Source of the DNA: Deltaproteobacteria bacterium
GTDB lineage: Bacteria; Myxococcota_A; Polyangia; GCA-2747355
Direction: 5' to 3'
Length of the DNA: 64,000 bases
NCBI GenBank assembly: GCA_020633415.1
Contig: JACKDQ010000006.1
Coordinates: 1 to 64,000, forward strand
A model generated the notes under the pieces. The model searched no databases and was not told where the DNA came from. It was given only the letters and a program-made list of their open reading frames with translations. Positions within the stretch are counted from its first letter, which is position 1. Each line of letters opens with the position of its first letter. Position numbers and translations under genes: made by a program. Positions 9,311 to 17,632 of this stretch are shown here, piece after piece.

Positions 9311-9883
9311 TCACTGCCGGCTGCGACAGGAGTGAACAACCTTGACCAGCGCAAGCATCGCGAAGGCAGCCGCGATCAGCAACGGGTAGAGCTCGACCGA
9401 AACACCCGGGCCAAGCGCAGAGTACGACGGCCTTGGGGGAACAAAACGCAGCGGCATTCGCATGCCCTTGTACGCCCGCTGGTAGTCTCGGCGATCGAGT
9501 TGTTGTTCGCCTTCGTACCCTTGGTGCGCTGCGGTCAGAACGCGATATCGCGCCCTGTAATGTGCATAAACCCGGTGCTCGACGCGCGTCGTCTGGGCAA
9601 CGCGATCGATTAGGCGCGCCGTCACCACGACGCCGGCGACCAGGCGTGTGGCGTACCCCGCAAGCATGCAGCCAGCGGCAACGATCGCGATCAGCGAGAA
9701 GACCAGCGAGCGCACAAATGAGCGGCGTTGCACGGTTCGACCTTTTGCTGCCGCATAAAGCGTTCCGAACAGCGCGAGCAGCAGGCAGGCAACCAAGACG
9801 ATCAGCACCACGCCGACGAGCACGTGGCTCAGCAGCGGCTCGATGTGGTCGTCGCCGTAAAGCACCATGTCGATCGATTGCAT
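9311..9883 (-). CDS. Membrane protein of unknown function
   Basis: The 190-residue product (ATG at 9883; a TTG at 9916 is an alternative) has hydrophobic segments at about 24-46 (VLVGVVLIVLVACLLLALFG), 62-85 (LVFSLIAIVAAGCMLAGYA) and near the C-terminus (LYPLLIAAAFAMLALVKVV), with a basic, Tyr-rich region of about 60 residues (HYRARYRVLTAAHQGYEG) between the second and third. It is an inner-membrane protein by prediction. No family is recognised. It lies downstream of the exported protein gene at 9965-10540 on the same strand, with an 81-bp gap. Confidence 0.5.
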   Translation of the reverse strand: MQSIDMVLYGDDHIEPLLSHVLVGVVLIVLVACLLLALFGTLYAAAKGRTVQRRSFVRSLVFSLIAIVAAGCMLAGYATRLVAGVVVTARLIDRVAQTTRVEHRVYAHYRARYRVLTAAHQGYEGEQQLDRRDYQRAYKGMRMPLRFVPPRPSYSALGPGVSVELYPLLIAAAFAMLALVKVVHSCRSRQ

Positions 9884-9964
9884 ACGCTGGCGATTGTAGG
9901 CCAGCCCGGCGAGCAAAGCGATGGCGCCAGCTTATTGCGGCCGCTCGATCAGCGCGTCTGTCTG

Positions 9965-10540
9965 CTAGCGCCGCTTCAGCGCCGGACGCTCACCTTGAAT
10001 GCGCGCGGCAATCGCCCCCGAAACGAACCGCCTGCTGACGAAGGTCGGGCCGCTGTAGAGCGAAAACGAGCTGCGCGCGCGGAGCGCGGCCCAAGATGGC
10101 CCCTGGCTCACGGCCGCCCGGTCGGCCCACTTCAGTAAGCAGCTCAGCACATCAAGCCGCGAGTGCAGCGCGTCGTTTTTGGCGAAGTCGCCTTTCGGAA
10201 TGCTGCCCCAACTGCTGTCCATGCGACGCTCGAGCGTCTTCAGCTCACGAAAGGTTTGGTCGACCATCTTTTGGAGCGCACCCAAGGACTTCCAGGTCGG
10301 GCCCTCGGTGGTAAGCTTCTCGTACAGCTCTGTTGGCAGCAGCGTGTCGGCGTCCTGGTGAGCAAACTTCGCAATGCTCGCCAGGGTATCCTGCGCGCTG
10401 GCACCTAACGGCTGACTCCAACGCACCGGGTTTTCGTAGAGAATCGAGCTGAGTAAGCTCTCGGCCCGTGCCTGACCCGGCGCCCCAAAGAGGGCCGTTA
10501 GCATCAACGCTGCCGTCGATAGATGTCGGATTTTTGCCAT
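9965..10540 (-). CDS. Exported protein of unknown function
   Basis: From the ATG at 10540 (preceded by AGGGGGAA) the product has 191 residues with a clear Sec signal peptide (ALMLTALFGAPGQARA, cleavage after about residue 23). The mature part is mostly helical, with LQKMVDQTFRELKTLERR suggesting a short coiled coil, and has a single Cys. No family is recognised. A longer upstream reading exists but would bury the signal peptide, so the internal start is preferred. Confidence 0.6.
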   Translation of the reverse strand: MAKIRHLSTAALMLTALFGAPGQARAESLLSSILYENPVRWSQPLGASAQDTLASIAKFAHQDADTLLPTELYEKLTTEGPTWKSLGALQKMVDQTFRELKTLERRMDSSWGSIPKGDFAKNDALHSRLDVLSCLLKWADRAAVSQGPSWAALRARSSFSLYSGPTFVSRRFVSGAIAARIQGERPALKRR

Positions 10541-10785
10541 GGTGTGTTCCCCCTGCACCCCGCTATTGTGCGATTTACGTGCCATGGTTTGAGTGGAGGA
10601 ACCCCTTAAAGTAATAGGCGCGGACCGCAACCGGACGGTAGGCTGGCCGGCACTGGCTCACGCCAGAGCCAGGGGCGAGGCAGCACCGATGTCAGAAAAT
10701 GGCAGGGGCGCGTTTAGGATTGCCCCAAGACGGACGCGTGGTGTGCTCGCCGGCGCGCTTGCTCAGCGGCTGCCGCCAAGCGGCG

Positions 10786-11706
10786 TCAGCGGCCGAGGCA
10801 ACGACCGTTTGCGTCTTTGCCAGCGGGACAAACGCAGCTGCTGTCGGGCGTGCACTTACCGATGATTCGGCTGGTGGCTAGGTCGGCGTTGCAGGTTTGA
10901 TCAAAGCCGCTGACGCAGGTCAAAGGGATCACGTGTTTCGGGATGTAGACGCGCAGCGTCGAATAGGGCGCGGCGGGCGCGGTTGGCTTGCGCTTGGCGA
11001 TCAAGCAGAGCGAGATCTCTAAGCCCCCCTAACTCATGCCGACGGGCTTGGCCAACGCATGGGTGTAGACTCCCGAGACGTCGAGAACGTCGGGGGTCGT
11101 ACCGACGCAATCGGCATAGGGGTCGCAGCGCAGCGAGAGCGTCCAGCCGCCGGGCGGCTGGGCTAAGTCGACGGGTGATGTCGGATAGCCGTAGCCAACG
11201 AAACGCAGCGGGGCCAATCCGATCTCGAGCTTATGGCCGTGATGGCTCCCGCTCAGCGTGATCAGCTCGCCATTACAGCAAGACGTGATCGTCGGTTCGC
11301 TCTTGATCGAAAGCGCGCTAACAGCGGTGTTGTCGAATGCCGCCTTGACTTGCGTCCCCCTGCAGAACGGGTCCGCAACGCTGCCATCGCTGACCTGACT
11401 ATCGTTGACCTGACTATCGCTGAGGCGCGTATCGGGCGGCGAAAGGTTGAGATCGGGCGATGCGTCTGCCGTTGCGTCGGCGATACCTGCGTCGCTGCGC
11501 TCGCAGATGCCTTGGCTTCCGCTAACCACACAGCGGTAGCCGTGCGGACAAAGCCCACCTTGGCAGAGCAACGGCACGCTGGCCAGGTCGACAGCGGCGT
11601 CCACAGTGCTCGCAGGTAGGCGGTCGCTACAACCAACAACGGCGACGGCGACGATCATCCACAGCGATTCCCGGATCTTGTTTGCTCGCATCGCGTTTGC
11701 TCGCAT
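10786..11706 (-). pseudogene. Lipoprotein gene interrupted by one in-frame TAG
   Basis: Reading from the ATG at 11706 (GGAG 8 bases upstream) gives a lipoprotein: signal peptide with lipobox AVVGC, an Asp-rich linker (LSDSQVNDSQVSDGSVAD) and a beta-rich domain. The frame meets TAG at 11029-11031, after GMS. The same frame then continues for 80 codons to 10786 with protein-like sequence (GGLEISLCLIAKRKP, STLRVYIPKHVIPLTC, CTPDSSCVCPAGKD). The downstream part has beta-strand periodicity and paired cysteines that fit as the end of the same domain. Either the gene is recently broken by one substitution, or the stop is read through, or it is a sequence error. The 15-nt direct repeat ATGCGAGCAAACGCG/AAG at the start offers two in-frame ATGs. 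Confidence 0.6.
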
Positions 11707-11872
11707 CGCGTTGGCTCCGACGCTGATGAATCCGCGTCTCGAGATCATCACGTCAACAACGGCCAAAGCGTTCCGGCGATTCCCCGAAAGAGCGTCCTTC
11801 GGCAAACGGCACTTATCAATTCGCTCGCGGCCCCCCGCTGCGCGTTAATCGTGCGGGCGTGGGCCGCCCGCC

Positions 11873-13138
11873 TCAGCCACCGCTGCTGCCAAAGTCGAGG
11901 ATCGCATGGCAGCTGGTGGTGATGTCGAGTACTACCGATTGATCGGACAACTGACCGGTTTGCACGCCGCTGATGGTGCAGTCCAGCACGCAGTCGTGTT
12001 GCGTGCCGTCGTTGGCAATGCAGTCGGCACCGCCGTGGAGTGGGTGGGTGTACGGGCCAACGTTGTTGTAGACGATCGGTCGCGGATCTCGCTCTTGCCC
12101 ATGGCGCGGGTAATAGAGTTCGAAGCCCTGGGTCAGTGAGGGGTCGAGATTCTGGTCGATTCCAACTGGCTTGCGGTTGGCCAGCGCAAATCGCCGGTAG
12201 GCGATGGACGTCGGCCGCGACTGGCCTTCATGCCAGACGATGTAGTAGGGCAAATTGACCGAAACCAAGATCGGCGGGCTGTTTCCACTGAGCCCCACGG
12301 CAGCGGTCGGCGAGATGGTCACGTTGTGGTGTTGCTCGCTATTGAGCGTCTCGAGTCCACTGGCGTCGTGAGAGAGAACTTGATGTTGTTGGGGCGAAAA
12401 CTGGTAGCGCTTGAGTTTTTCCAACTGCAGCGGCGTAAGTGAGGCCCCCGACCAGTCGGAGCCCATCAAACAGGACAGATTGCCATACTCGGCGAAGCTG
12501 CCACCGTACAAAGAGCTCGAATGATAGAGGCCCAAGTTGTGCCCAAACTCGTGGCGCCAAACGCGATCGCTGTGCTCGGTGTTGAAGATCGTCGCGTCGC
12601 AGTGAGCTGAGGCATCGGCGAAACACGTTTCTCCAAAAGCCTCGCCGCTCGCTCCGCCGAATTCGCCCGGCGAAAACCAGCCGATGATCTGCAGCGCCGC
12701 GGCGGCGGGTCCCCACTGTTCAGCCAACGCCGGCCGCAGCGTGTCGGCGATATAGCCCTGGTTGGCGATCGCTGCCGAGGGCGGGCGATTGCCGCTAACG
12801 TTCACCAGGTAGACGTGAGGCAAGCTTCCACCGAAGGAGCTCGTCTGAAGGGTCAAGTGACCTTCGCTCACCGTCAGATAGTAACTGCGCGCGGCGTCAA
12901 GACGCGCTTGTGCGTTGGCGAGGGTCATCGCGCTGCTCGCCTTGACGTCGTCGTAGTCGATGAGCACGATACCAACGGTGCGCGTGACATCTTGGGCCGC
13001 CAGCTCATCCCCCCCTGGAGGGTCGAGCGCTGCACTTCGTTGGCGCATCTCGTCATCGGGGCCACAGCCGAGCGCGAGCAGCACGGCGCTCAGTACGATA
13101 CCGCTAAGCCTTGGTGTGCGCGAAATGTGGTAGAACAT
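11873..13138 (-). CDS. Lipoprotein zinc metalloprotease, M11 (gametolysin)-like
   Basis: The 421-residue product starts at ATG 13138 (TTGGAG 7 bases upstream) with a signal peptide and lipobox LALGC (Cys25). It carries the metzincin zinc site HEFGHNLGLYH (His196, Glu197, His200, His206), a downstream Met-turn candidate in NLSCLMG, and the DYDD / YYLTVSEGHLTL features seen in M11/gametolysin-like secreted proteases. It should cleave proteins outside the cell or at the surface; the substrate is unknown. Pairs of Cys in the C-terminal domain (CIANDGTQHDCVLDC) probably form disulfides. The flanking genes on the same strand are both broken lipoprotein genes. Confidence 0.8.
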   Translation of the reverse strand: MFYHISRTPRLSGIVLSAVLLALGCGPDDEMRQRSAALDPPGGDELAAQDVTRTVGIVLIDYDDVKASSAMTLANAQARLDAARSYYLTVSEGHLTLQTSSFGGSLPHVYLVNVSGNRPPSAAIANQGYIADTLRPALAEQWGPAAAALQIIGWFSPGEFGGASGEAFGETCFADASAHCDATIFNTEHSDRVWRHEFGHNLGLYHSSSLYGGSFAEYGNLSCLMGSDWSGASLTPLQLEKLKRYQFSPQQHQVLSHDASGLETLNSEQHHNVTISPTAAVGLSGNSPPILVSVNLPYYIVWHEGQSRPTSIAYRRFALANRKPVGIDQNLDPSLTQGFELYYPRHGQERDPRPIVYNNVGPYTHPLHGGADCIANDGTQHDCVLDCTISGVQTGQLSDQSVVLDITTSCHAILDFGSSGG

Positions 13139-13232
13139 TGAAATCTCCAAAAAATATTGCGACCGTCCACGGACGGACGTAGCTCCATCGCCTAAGACAC
13201 TTCGTTTCAAGCGCTCGAACTTCTAGCAACAG

Positions 13233-13534
13233 CTATGCCAGCGGGGATCGCCTCTGCGGGCCGGATACGGCTACCTCACCGGAGACAACGACCCCGCCGG
13301 CGGCGAAATTCCCCCAGTGGACCAGCTCGATCTGAAGCGCGAAGCTGTCCGGTTGTCAATGGCTGACGATCGGAGACGCGTCAAACCTGACATCCAGACA
13401 TCCAGCAACCCCGCGTCGCTGAGCGCTGCGTCGATCGGCCGCGAATCGATCACAGCACCATCGGACGTCGCGTCATCGGACTGACAGGCAACCAACGCAG
13501 CAGCGAAGCACATTATCGAAAAGACCTTAGGCAT
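13233..13534 (-). pseudogene. Frameshifted lipoprotein remnant
   Basis: The ATG at 13534 opens a typical lipoprotein start (AAALVAC lipobox, then DDATSDGAVIDSRPIDAA). After LLDV the reading frame becomes unlike protein and ends at 13271. An 8-bp tandem duplication, gacatcca at 13389-13396 and again at 13397-13404, lies exactly at this point. Removing one copy switches to the frame reading DVRFDASPIVSH, then a TGA, then QPDSFALQIELVHWGN and FAAGGVVVSGEVAVSG up to 13233, which looks like coding sequence. So at least two lesions, a frameshift and a stop, are apparent. Confidence 0.5.
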
Positions 13535-13844
13535 CGCTACCAACCCCCTTGTGCTTCTCGCAGGCTGCGATCGCGCGAGGACTTAGCGAATCGATCTGCG
13601 CGGGGCAACAGCAAACCTGAAAATTACACGCGATGCTTTTGCTATTTTCCGATCATTGCAGCAGATTGAGTTGACAGGAAATCTTACAGGGCAAGCGGAT
13701 ACAACGTTAACCGACGATGATCGGCTGGGTTCGACGCGGTCGCACGAGCTAGGACGGCCGCAAAATCTGCGCACGGCTCCTGTGGTATTGTAGGGGCAAT
13801 CCGAGACGTTTCGTACCGCACCCACGCAGCGCGAGGAGACTTGC
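13535..13844. other. 310-bp divergent intergenic region
   Basis: This region separates the lipoprotein remnant from the Ig-like lipoprotein gene at 13845. It has a locally A+T-richer part around 13615-13680. GCGAGGAG just before 13845 is the ribosome-binding site of the plus-strand gene. No convincing small gene, hairpin or sigma-54 site was found. Confidence 0.4.
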
Positions 13845-15815
13845 ATGTTCTGCCGTCCGTCGAGGCGTCCGCTCACGGTCCTGACCATCGCCCTATCGCT
13901 CGCGCTGTTCGCCTGCAAGCCAAACGATACGCCATCATCCGACGGTGGGAGTGTCGACGATGGCGCGTCTGCCCAGGCGGCCTGCAAAGCGACCTTTGCC
14001 GAACCGCTAACGATCAGCGGCCTCGCCTTCAAGGGGCTGGTTAAGAGCGCGATGGTTGAAGTCTCGAGCCTGGTCGAGTATCAAGGCGATTCTGGCAACA
14101 ATACCTATCGTGGCTATACCCCGGTGCGGATCGGCTTTCGGCGGTTCTGCGGCGCGATGGCCGATGGTCGCTTCGAAATCGCGATCGAGCCGAAAGACCC
14201 GATCGGCTGCCTGCTGATCGAGATCGAAGGCGACGACAACTGTGGCGAAAATGGCACCGTTTACGAAGATGAGGCCACGGGCGTTGATGTCCGCTATCAG
14301 CAGGGGCTCGCTGCGATCATCTGCGACCTCTCGAGCGAGATTGGGCCGATCGCCGTCACGCCGCTGACGACGATCGCCGCCCGTCGTGCCTTGTGGCTGG
14401 CAACGCCCGAAACGCTCTGCCTCGCCGGACCATCAAGCAATCGACAGGTCGCCCAGCAGTTTGGACTGCCATCGCTGCTCGATACGCTTCCCGTCGACAT
14501 CACCGATCAAGCGGCCGTCTCGACCGCAACGACCGAGCAGCGCCGCTACGGTTTGGTCATCGCGGGTTTGTCGCAGCTGGCCAAGAACGTCGGTGCGCAC
14601 GCGATCGACCTGACCGAGGCGCTCGCTGACGACCTCAACGATGGCTTGCTCGACGGACAGCGCACGCCCGCTGGCAACGCCCAGACAGCGACAGAGATCA
14701 AGCTGATCGATGGGACGACCAAGCCGCTGGGCACTGCAGCGGGCCTTCAACAGATCCAACAGGCGATCGACCAGCTGGCCGGCTCGAACTTGAACAAGTC
14801 AGGACTTAGTGAGCTAAAGATCAGCACCACGCCGATCAAGGTCGGCGTCGTCACAGCCGATCGGGTTTACATCGCCACCTCGGCCCTTCCGGCGTGGGTC
14901 TCCGCGCTTAGCGCCAGCCACCAGCTGCGCGCCCAGGGCGGCCGTGAGCCCTACAGCTGGGCGCTCGCCGCGGGCACGCCACCGACGGGATTTAGCTTGG
15001 ACAACACCGGAGCGATCGCGGGTTCGATGACCCTCGCTCCAGGGAGCACACGCTACATTTCGCCGCCCTTTACGGTCAAAGTGACCGACGCCGTCGGTGC
15101 AACCGATCAAGCGACGTTGCGCATCAGCGTCGTCGCGCCGCCGCCGCAGCTCGAGATCGCCAGCTGCCCAACCGGCAAGCAGAACGAGGCCTACAGCTGC
15201 CAGGTCGCACAGGCCCAAGGCGGAAACCCGCCGTACCATTTCGTCCTTGGCACAGCCGGTGGATTTCCACCTCCAGGCACAACACTGTCTATCGACGGCA
15301 TCGTCAGCGGCACACCAACGGCCGGAGGCAGATACACCTTCGACGTTTGCGCCGTCGATCTGATCGGCTCGCGAAGCTGCGCACCGGCAACGATCACGAT
15401 CAGCACCACGCCGAGCTCAGATTTTGCCGGCAGCTGGTCGGGAACCTATAGCTACAGCGGCAAAGGGGATGGCGGCTGCACCTACCAAAGCAACGGCACA
15501 CTAACGATCACGCTGACCGTCGATGGACCACTGCCAGTCGATGGCGGCGCCGGCGCGGCGACAGCAACGGGCAGCATGAGCATTAGCGGTTGGCAATTGC
15601 GCCTGATCCCCTCGTGCCAACACCACAGCTATCAAAGCGCAAGCGGCAGCTTTGCGGGAACGATCGCGGCGGGCCGTGTATTTGGCACGCTAAAGTTCAG
15701 CGCACTGTCCAACAGCATCTCGCTCGCCCTCGATGCGGTTCTCACCGGCGGCACGACGATGACCGGTACCCTTCAGGGCGGTGGCAGTGGCACCTTCACG
15801 CTAACCAAACAGTAG
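13845..15815 (+). CDS. Large lipoprotein with putative Ig (cadherin-like, He_PIG) domains
   Basis: The 656-residue product begins with a signal peptide and lipobox (LFACKP, Cys24). The N-terminal half contains a domain with paired Cys (FRRFCGAMADGRFEIAIEP) of unknown family. From about 345 there are two putative Ig-like modules: LRAQGGREPYSWALAAGTPP-TGFSLDNTGAIAG and AQGGNPPYHFVLGTAGGFPP-GTTLSIDGIVSGTP are the standard He_PIG signature. The last 130 residues are Gly/Ser/Thr-rich beta structure (GTLTITLTVDG). These domains usually serve in surface display or adhesion. GAGGAG precedes the start. Confidence 0.75.
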   Translation: MFCRPSRRPLTVLTIALSLALFACKPNDTPSSDGGSVDDGASAQAACKATFAEPLTISGLAFKGLVKSAMVEVSSLVEYQGDSGNNTYRGYTPVRIGFRRFCGAMADGRFEIAIEPKDPIGCLLIEIEGDDNCGENGTVYEDEATGVDVRYQQGLAAIICDLSSEIGPIAVTPLTTIAARRALWLATPETLCLAGPSSNRQVAQQFGLPSLLDTLPVDITDQAAVSTATTEQRRYGLVIAGLSQLAKNVGAHAIDLTEALADDLNDGLLDGQRTPAGNAQTATEIKLIDGTTKPLGTAAGLQQIQQAIDQLAGSNLNKSGLSELKISTTPIKVGVVTADRVYIATSALPAWVSALSASHQLRAQGGREPYSWALAAGTPPTGFSLDNTGAIAGSMTLAPGSTRYISPPFTVKVTDAVGATDQATLRISVVAPPPQLEIASCPTGKQNEAYSCQVAQAQGGNPPYHFVLGTAGGFPPPGTTLSIDGIVSGTPTAGGRYTFDVCAVDLIGSRSCAPATITISTTPSSDFAGSWSGTYSYSGKGDGGCTYQSNGTLTITLTVDGPLPVDGGAGAATATGSMSISGWQLRLIPSCQHHSYQSASGSFAGTIAAGRVFGTLKFSALSNSISLALDAVLTGGTTMTGTLQGGGSGTFTLTKQ

Positions 15816-15816
15816 C

Positions 15817-15847
15817 GCGAAGCGCCGACCACCGACGCGCGCTTCGC
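15817..15847. terminator. Candidate hairpin between convergent genes
   Basis: gcgaagcgc (15817-15825) pairs exactly with gcgcttcgc (15839-15847) around a 13-base loop, directly after the stop of the Ig-like lipoprotein gene. There is no T-run, so Rho-independent function is uncertain. Confidence 0.4.
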
Positions 15848-15958
15848 CGGCTGTTGAGCGCCGAACCGTGCACAGTGGCGCCCTAGGCCGGCGAAGGAGG
15901 TCAACACACCAAAGTAAAGTGCTCGCTGGCAACGTCGCTAGCAAACCGCCGGCCACTA

Positions 15959-16540
15959 CTATTCGCAGGCGCCGCTGATCGTGTCACATGAGCTACTGCA
16001 GCATTCGTCGTCGAAAGTACAGCTTTGACCGGCACTCTTGCAGGGTGGTCCGGCGTCCTGGGCCGGGTTGGGCGGATCGATCGTGCCACCGCCCTCGACG
16101 CAGAGGTTCCAGGCGTCGGGGACGCACATCAAGCCTCGGCTACCGCGTCCGTTGGCGATGGTGCGACAGTGCCATTTGCCAGCCTTGTCGCATTGATCAC
16201 CATCCTTCTTCGGCGTGGCAAAGCTCGAGCAAGCGGCGATACAGCGGCAATCGCCGTCGTTGAACTTGAGAAAGGAGCCGTCGGCGCAGTTGCGCGGAGC
16301 AGCTGAGGGGTCGCACTTTTGCCCCAATCCGCAATCTGGGCATTTATAGAACGTTGAGCCCAGCAGCCAACGATCGTCGCATTGGGGCGCAACGCTGGCG
16401 CTGTCGCGCCGAATCGAGCTGTCTGTGCCACCGGTAGCGCCCCCGTCGGCTTGCCTGATCGGCGGGTTGCTCTTGCCCTTATCGTCGCTTCCGCAGGCAA
16501 AGAGCATCAGTGCGACGATTATTGAAACCTGTCGTTGCAT
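15959..16540 (-). CDS. Cys-rich lipoprotein, function unknown
   Basis: From the ATG at 16540 (GGGAGGAA upstream) the product has 193 residues: a signal peptide with lipobox LMLFAC (Cys16), an Asp/Gly/Thr linker, then a domain with about 18 cysteines (CPDCGLGQKC, CRCIAAC). The end, CTFDDECCSSSCDTISGAC, is the knottin-like 'C-ddeCCs..C' pattern common in myxobacterial lipoproteins. The function is unknown. The gene is divergent from the Crp/Fnr-type regulator, with a 141-bp shared upstream region. Confidence 0.65.
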   Translation of the reverse strand: MQRQVSIIVALMLFACGSDDKGKSNPPIRQADGGATGGTDSSIRRDSASVAPQCDDRWLLGSTFYKCPDCGLGQKCDPSAAPRNCADGSFLKFNDGDCRCIAACSSFATPKKDGDQCDKAGKWHCRTIANGRGSRGLMCVPDAWNLCVEGGGTIDPPNPAQDAGPPCKSAGQSCTFDDECCSSSCDTISGACE

Positions 16541-16577
16541 CGTACGTTCCTCCCGGGACCTCCCGAAGTTGAGCGCT

Positions 16578-16587
16578 GTGCTAGCAC
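16578..16587. promoter_or_regulatory. Perfect 10-bp palindrome in a divergent promoter region
   Basis: gtgctagcac is an exact palindrome midway between the lipoprotein start (16540) and the Crp/Fnr-type regulator start (16682). Its position fits an operator for the regulator, but it is shorter than, and unlike, the TGTGA-N6-TCACA Crp site. The assignment is speculative. Confidence 0.25.
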
Positions 16588-16681
16588 GCGTGCCTTCGGC
16601 CGGCAGAGGAAGCCGCAGCGGCAAGCGGTGAGAAGCGCTTCCTTGACAGCTGGCTTGGGACGGCGTCCGCACCCTGATAAG

Positions 16682-17392
16682 ATGCTCCTGATGTCGATCG
16701 ACCAGCTGCGCGCCAACCCGGTTTTCGCTCAGGCGAGCGAGCCATCGCTGGCCAAGCTCGCCAATGCGGCACGCGCCGTTAGCTATGGCGTCGATCAGCA
16801 CATCGTTGCCTGTGGTGAACCCGCCGACCGGGTATTTGTTTTGGTCGCTGGTACGGTGCGCGTCTTTCATCGCGCCCACAACGGCGACGAGGTCGTGGTC
16901 AAGGTCCTTGGCGCGCCAGCGATCTTTGGCGAAGCCGAGGCGCTCCCGGGCGGACTACCCTATCAGGAGAACGTTGCCGCCGTCGGTGTCGCGGCGCGCG
17001 TACTGATCATCCCGCGTCAGGCGATGGTTGCCCTGCTCCGACAAGAGCCCCAGGTGGCCTACCGTCTGCTGCTCGACGTCTCCCACCGCCTGGCGATCGC
17101 GTCCTACAACGAACGTTCGCTCGCCTTTCACCCGCCGACGGTGCGCTTGGCCAACTACCTCTTGGACTATCCGTGCCCGAGCGAGTGCCGCGTCGTCGCC
17201 CTGACCCAACAGCAGATGGCCGAGGCGATCGGCGTCTCGCGCCGCTCGGTCAACAAAGACATCACCGCCTGGAAGCGCGAAGGGATCGTCGAACGCCATT
17301 CCGGCGGCTATCGCATTCTCGATGCCGCGCGGCTGAGCAACTACGCCGACAGCGAGCGGCTGTCGCTGACCTACCGTTTAAGCCGCGACTAA
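16682..17392 (+). CDS. Crp/Fnr-family transcription regulator
   Basis: The 236-residue product has an N-terminal cyclic-nucleotide-binding-type beta-roll (about 10-130: GEPADRVFVLVAGTVRVFHR, IFGEAEALPGG) joined by a dimer helix to a winged helix-turn-helix (LTQQQMAEAIGVSRRSVNKDITAWKREGIV, about 180-215). The segment after IFGEAEAL reads PYQENVAAV and lacks the RSA(T/S) residues that bind cAMP phosphate in Crp, and there is no Fnr-type N-terminal Cys cluster, so the effector is unknown. ATGs at 16682 and 16691 are both possible starts. Confidence 0.88.
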   Translation: MLLMSIDQLRANPVFAQASEPSLAKLANAARAVSYGVDQHIVACGEPADRVFVLVAGTVRVFHRAHNGDEVVVKVLGAPAIFGEAEALPGGLPYQENVAAVGVAARVLIIPRQAMVALLRQEPQVAYRLLLDVSHRLAIASYNERSLAFHPPTVRLANYLLDYPCPSECRVVALTQQQMAEAIGVSRRSVNKDITAWKREGIVERHSGGYRILDAARLSNYADSERLSLTYRLSRD

Positions 17393-17632
17393 ACATCTCA
17401 CTGGTCAACGCGCCAACATCGCGCGCAACGCAGCATTAGGTGCGCGCGGCACGCGCAGCAAGGCAAACGCGAAGTCGCTACCGCGATCTGTGGCGACAGC
17501 GTCTCAAGTACTGATAGATACGACCAAAACGACACAGAACGTGCAGCACAAAAGCGAGCTGGATTTGTGCGCCGATCGCCCGACGGCATGTTATTTCGGC
17601 AACGGCGCTCGCGATCGAGCAAGGAGCCAACG

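Noticed and set aside
9433..10038. 201-codon plus-strand frame rich in Arg, Pro and Ala
   Set aside because: It runs antisense to two genes with signal peptide or membrane helices; Arg/Ala-rich composition is typical of shadows in high-G+C DNA.
13583..14032. 149-codon minus-strand frame
   Set aside because: It overlaps the signal peptide region of the Ig-like lipoprotein in antisense and has no recognisable features.
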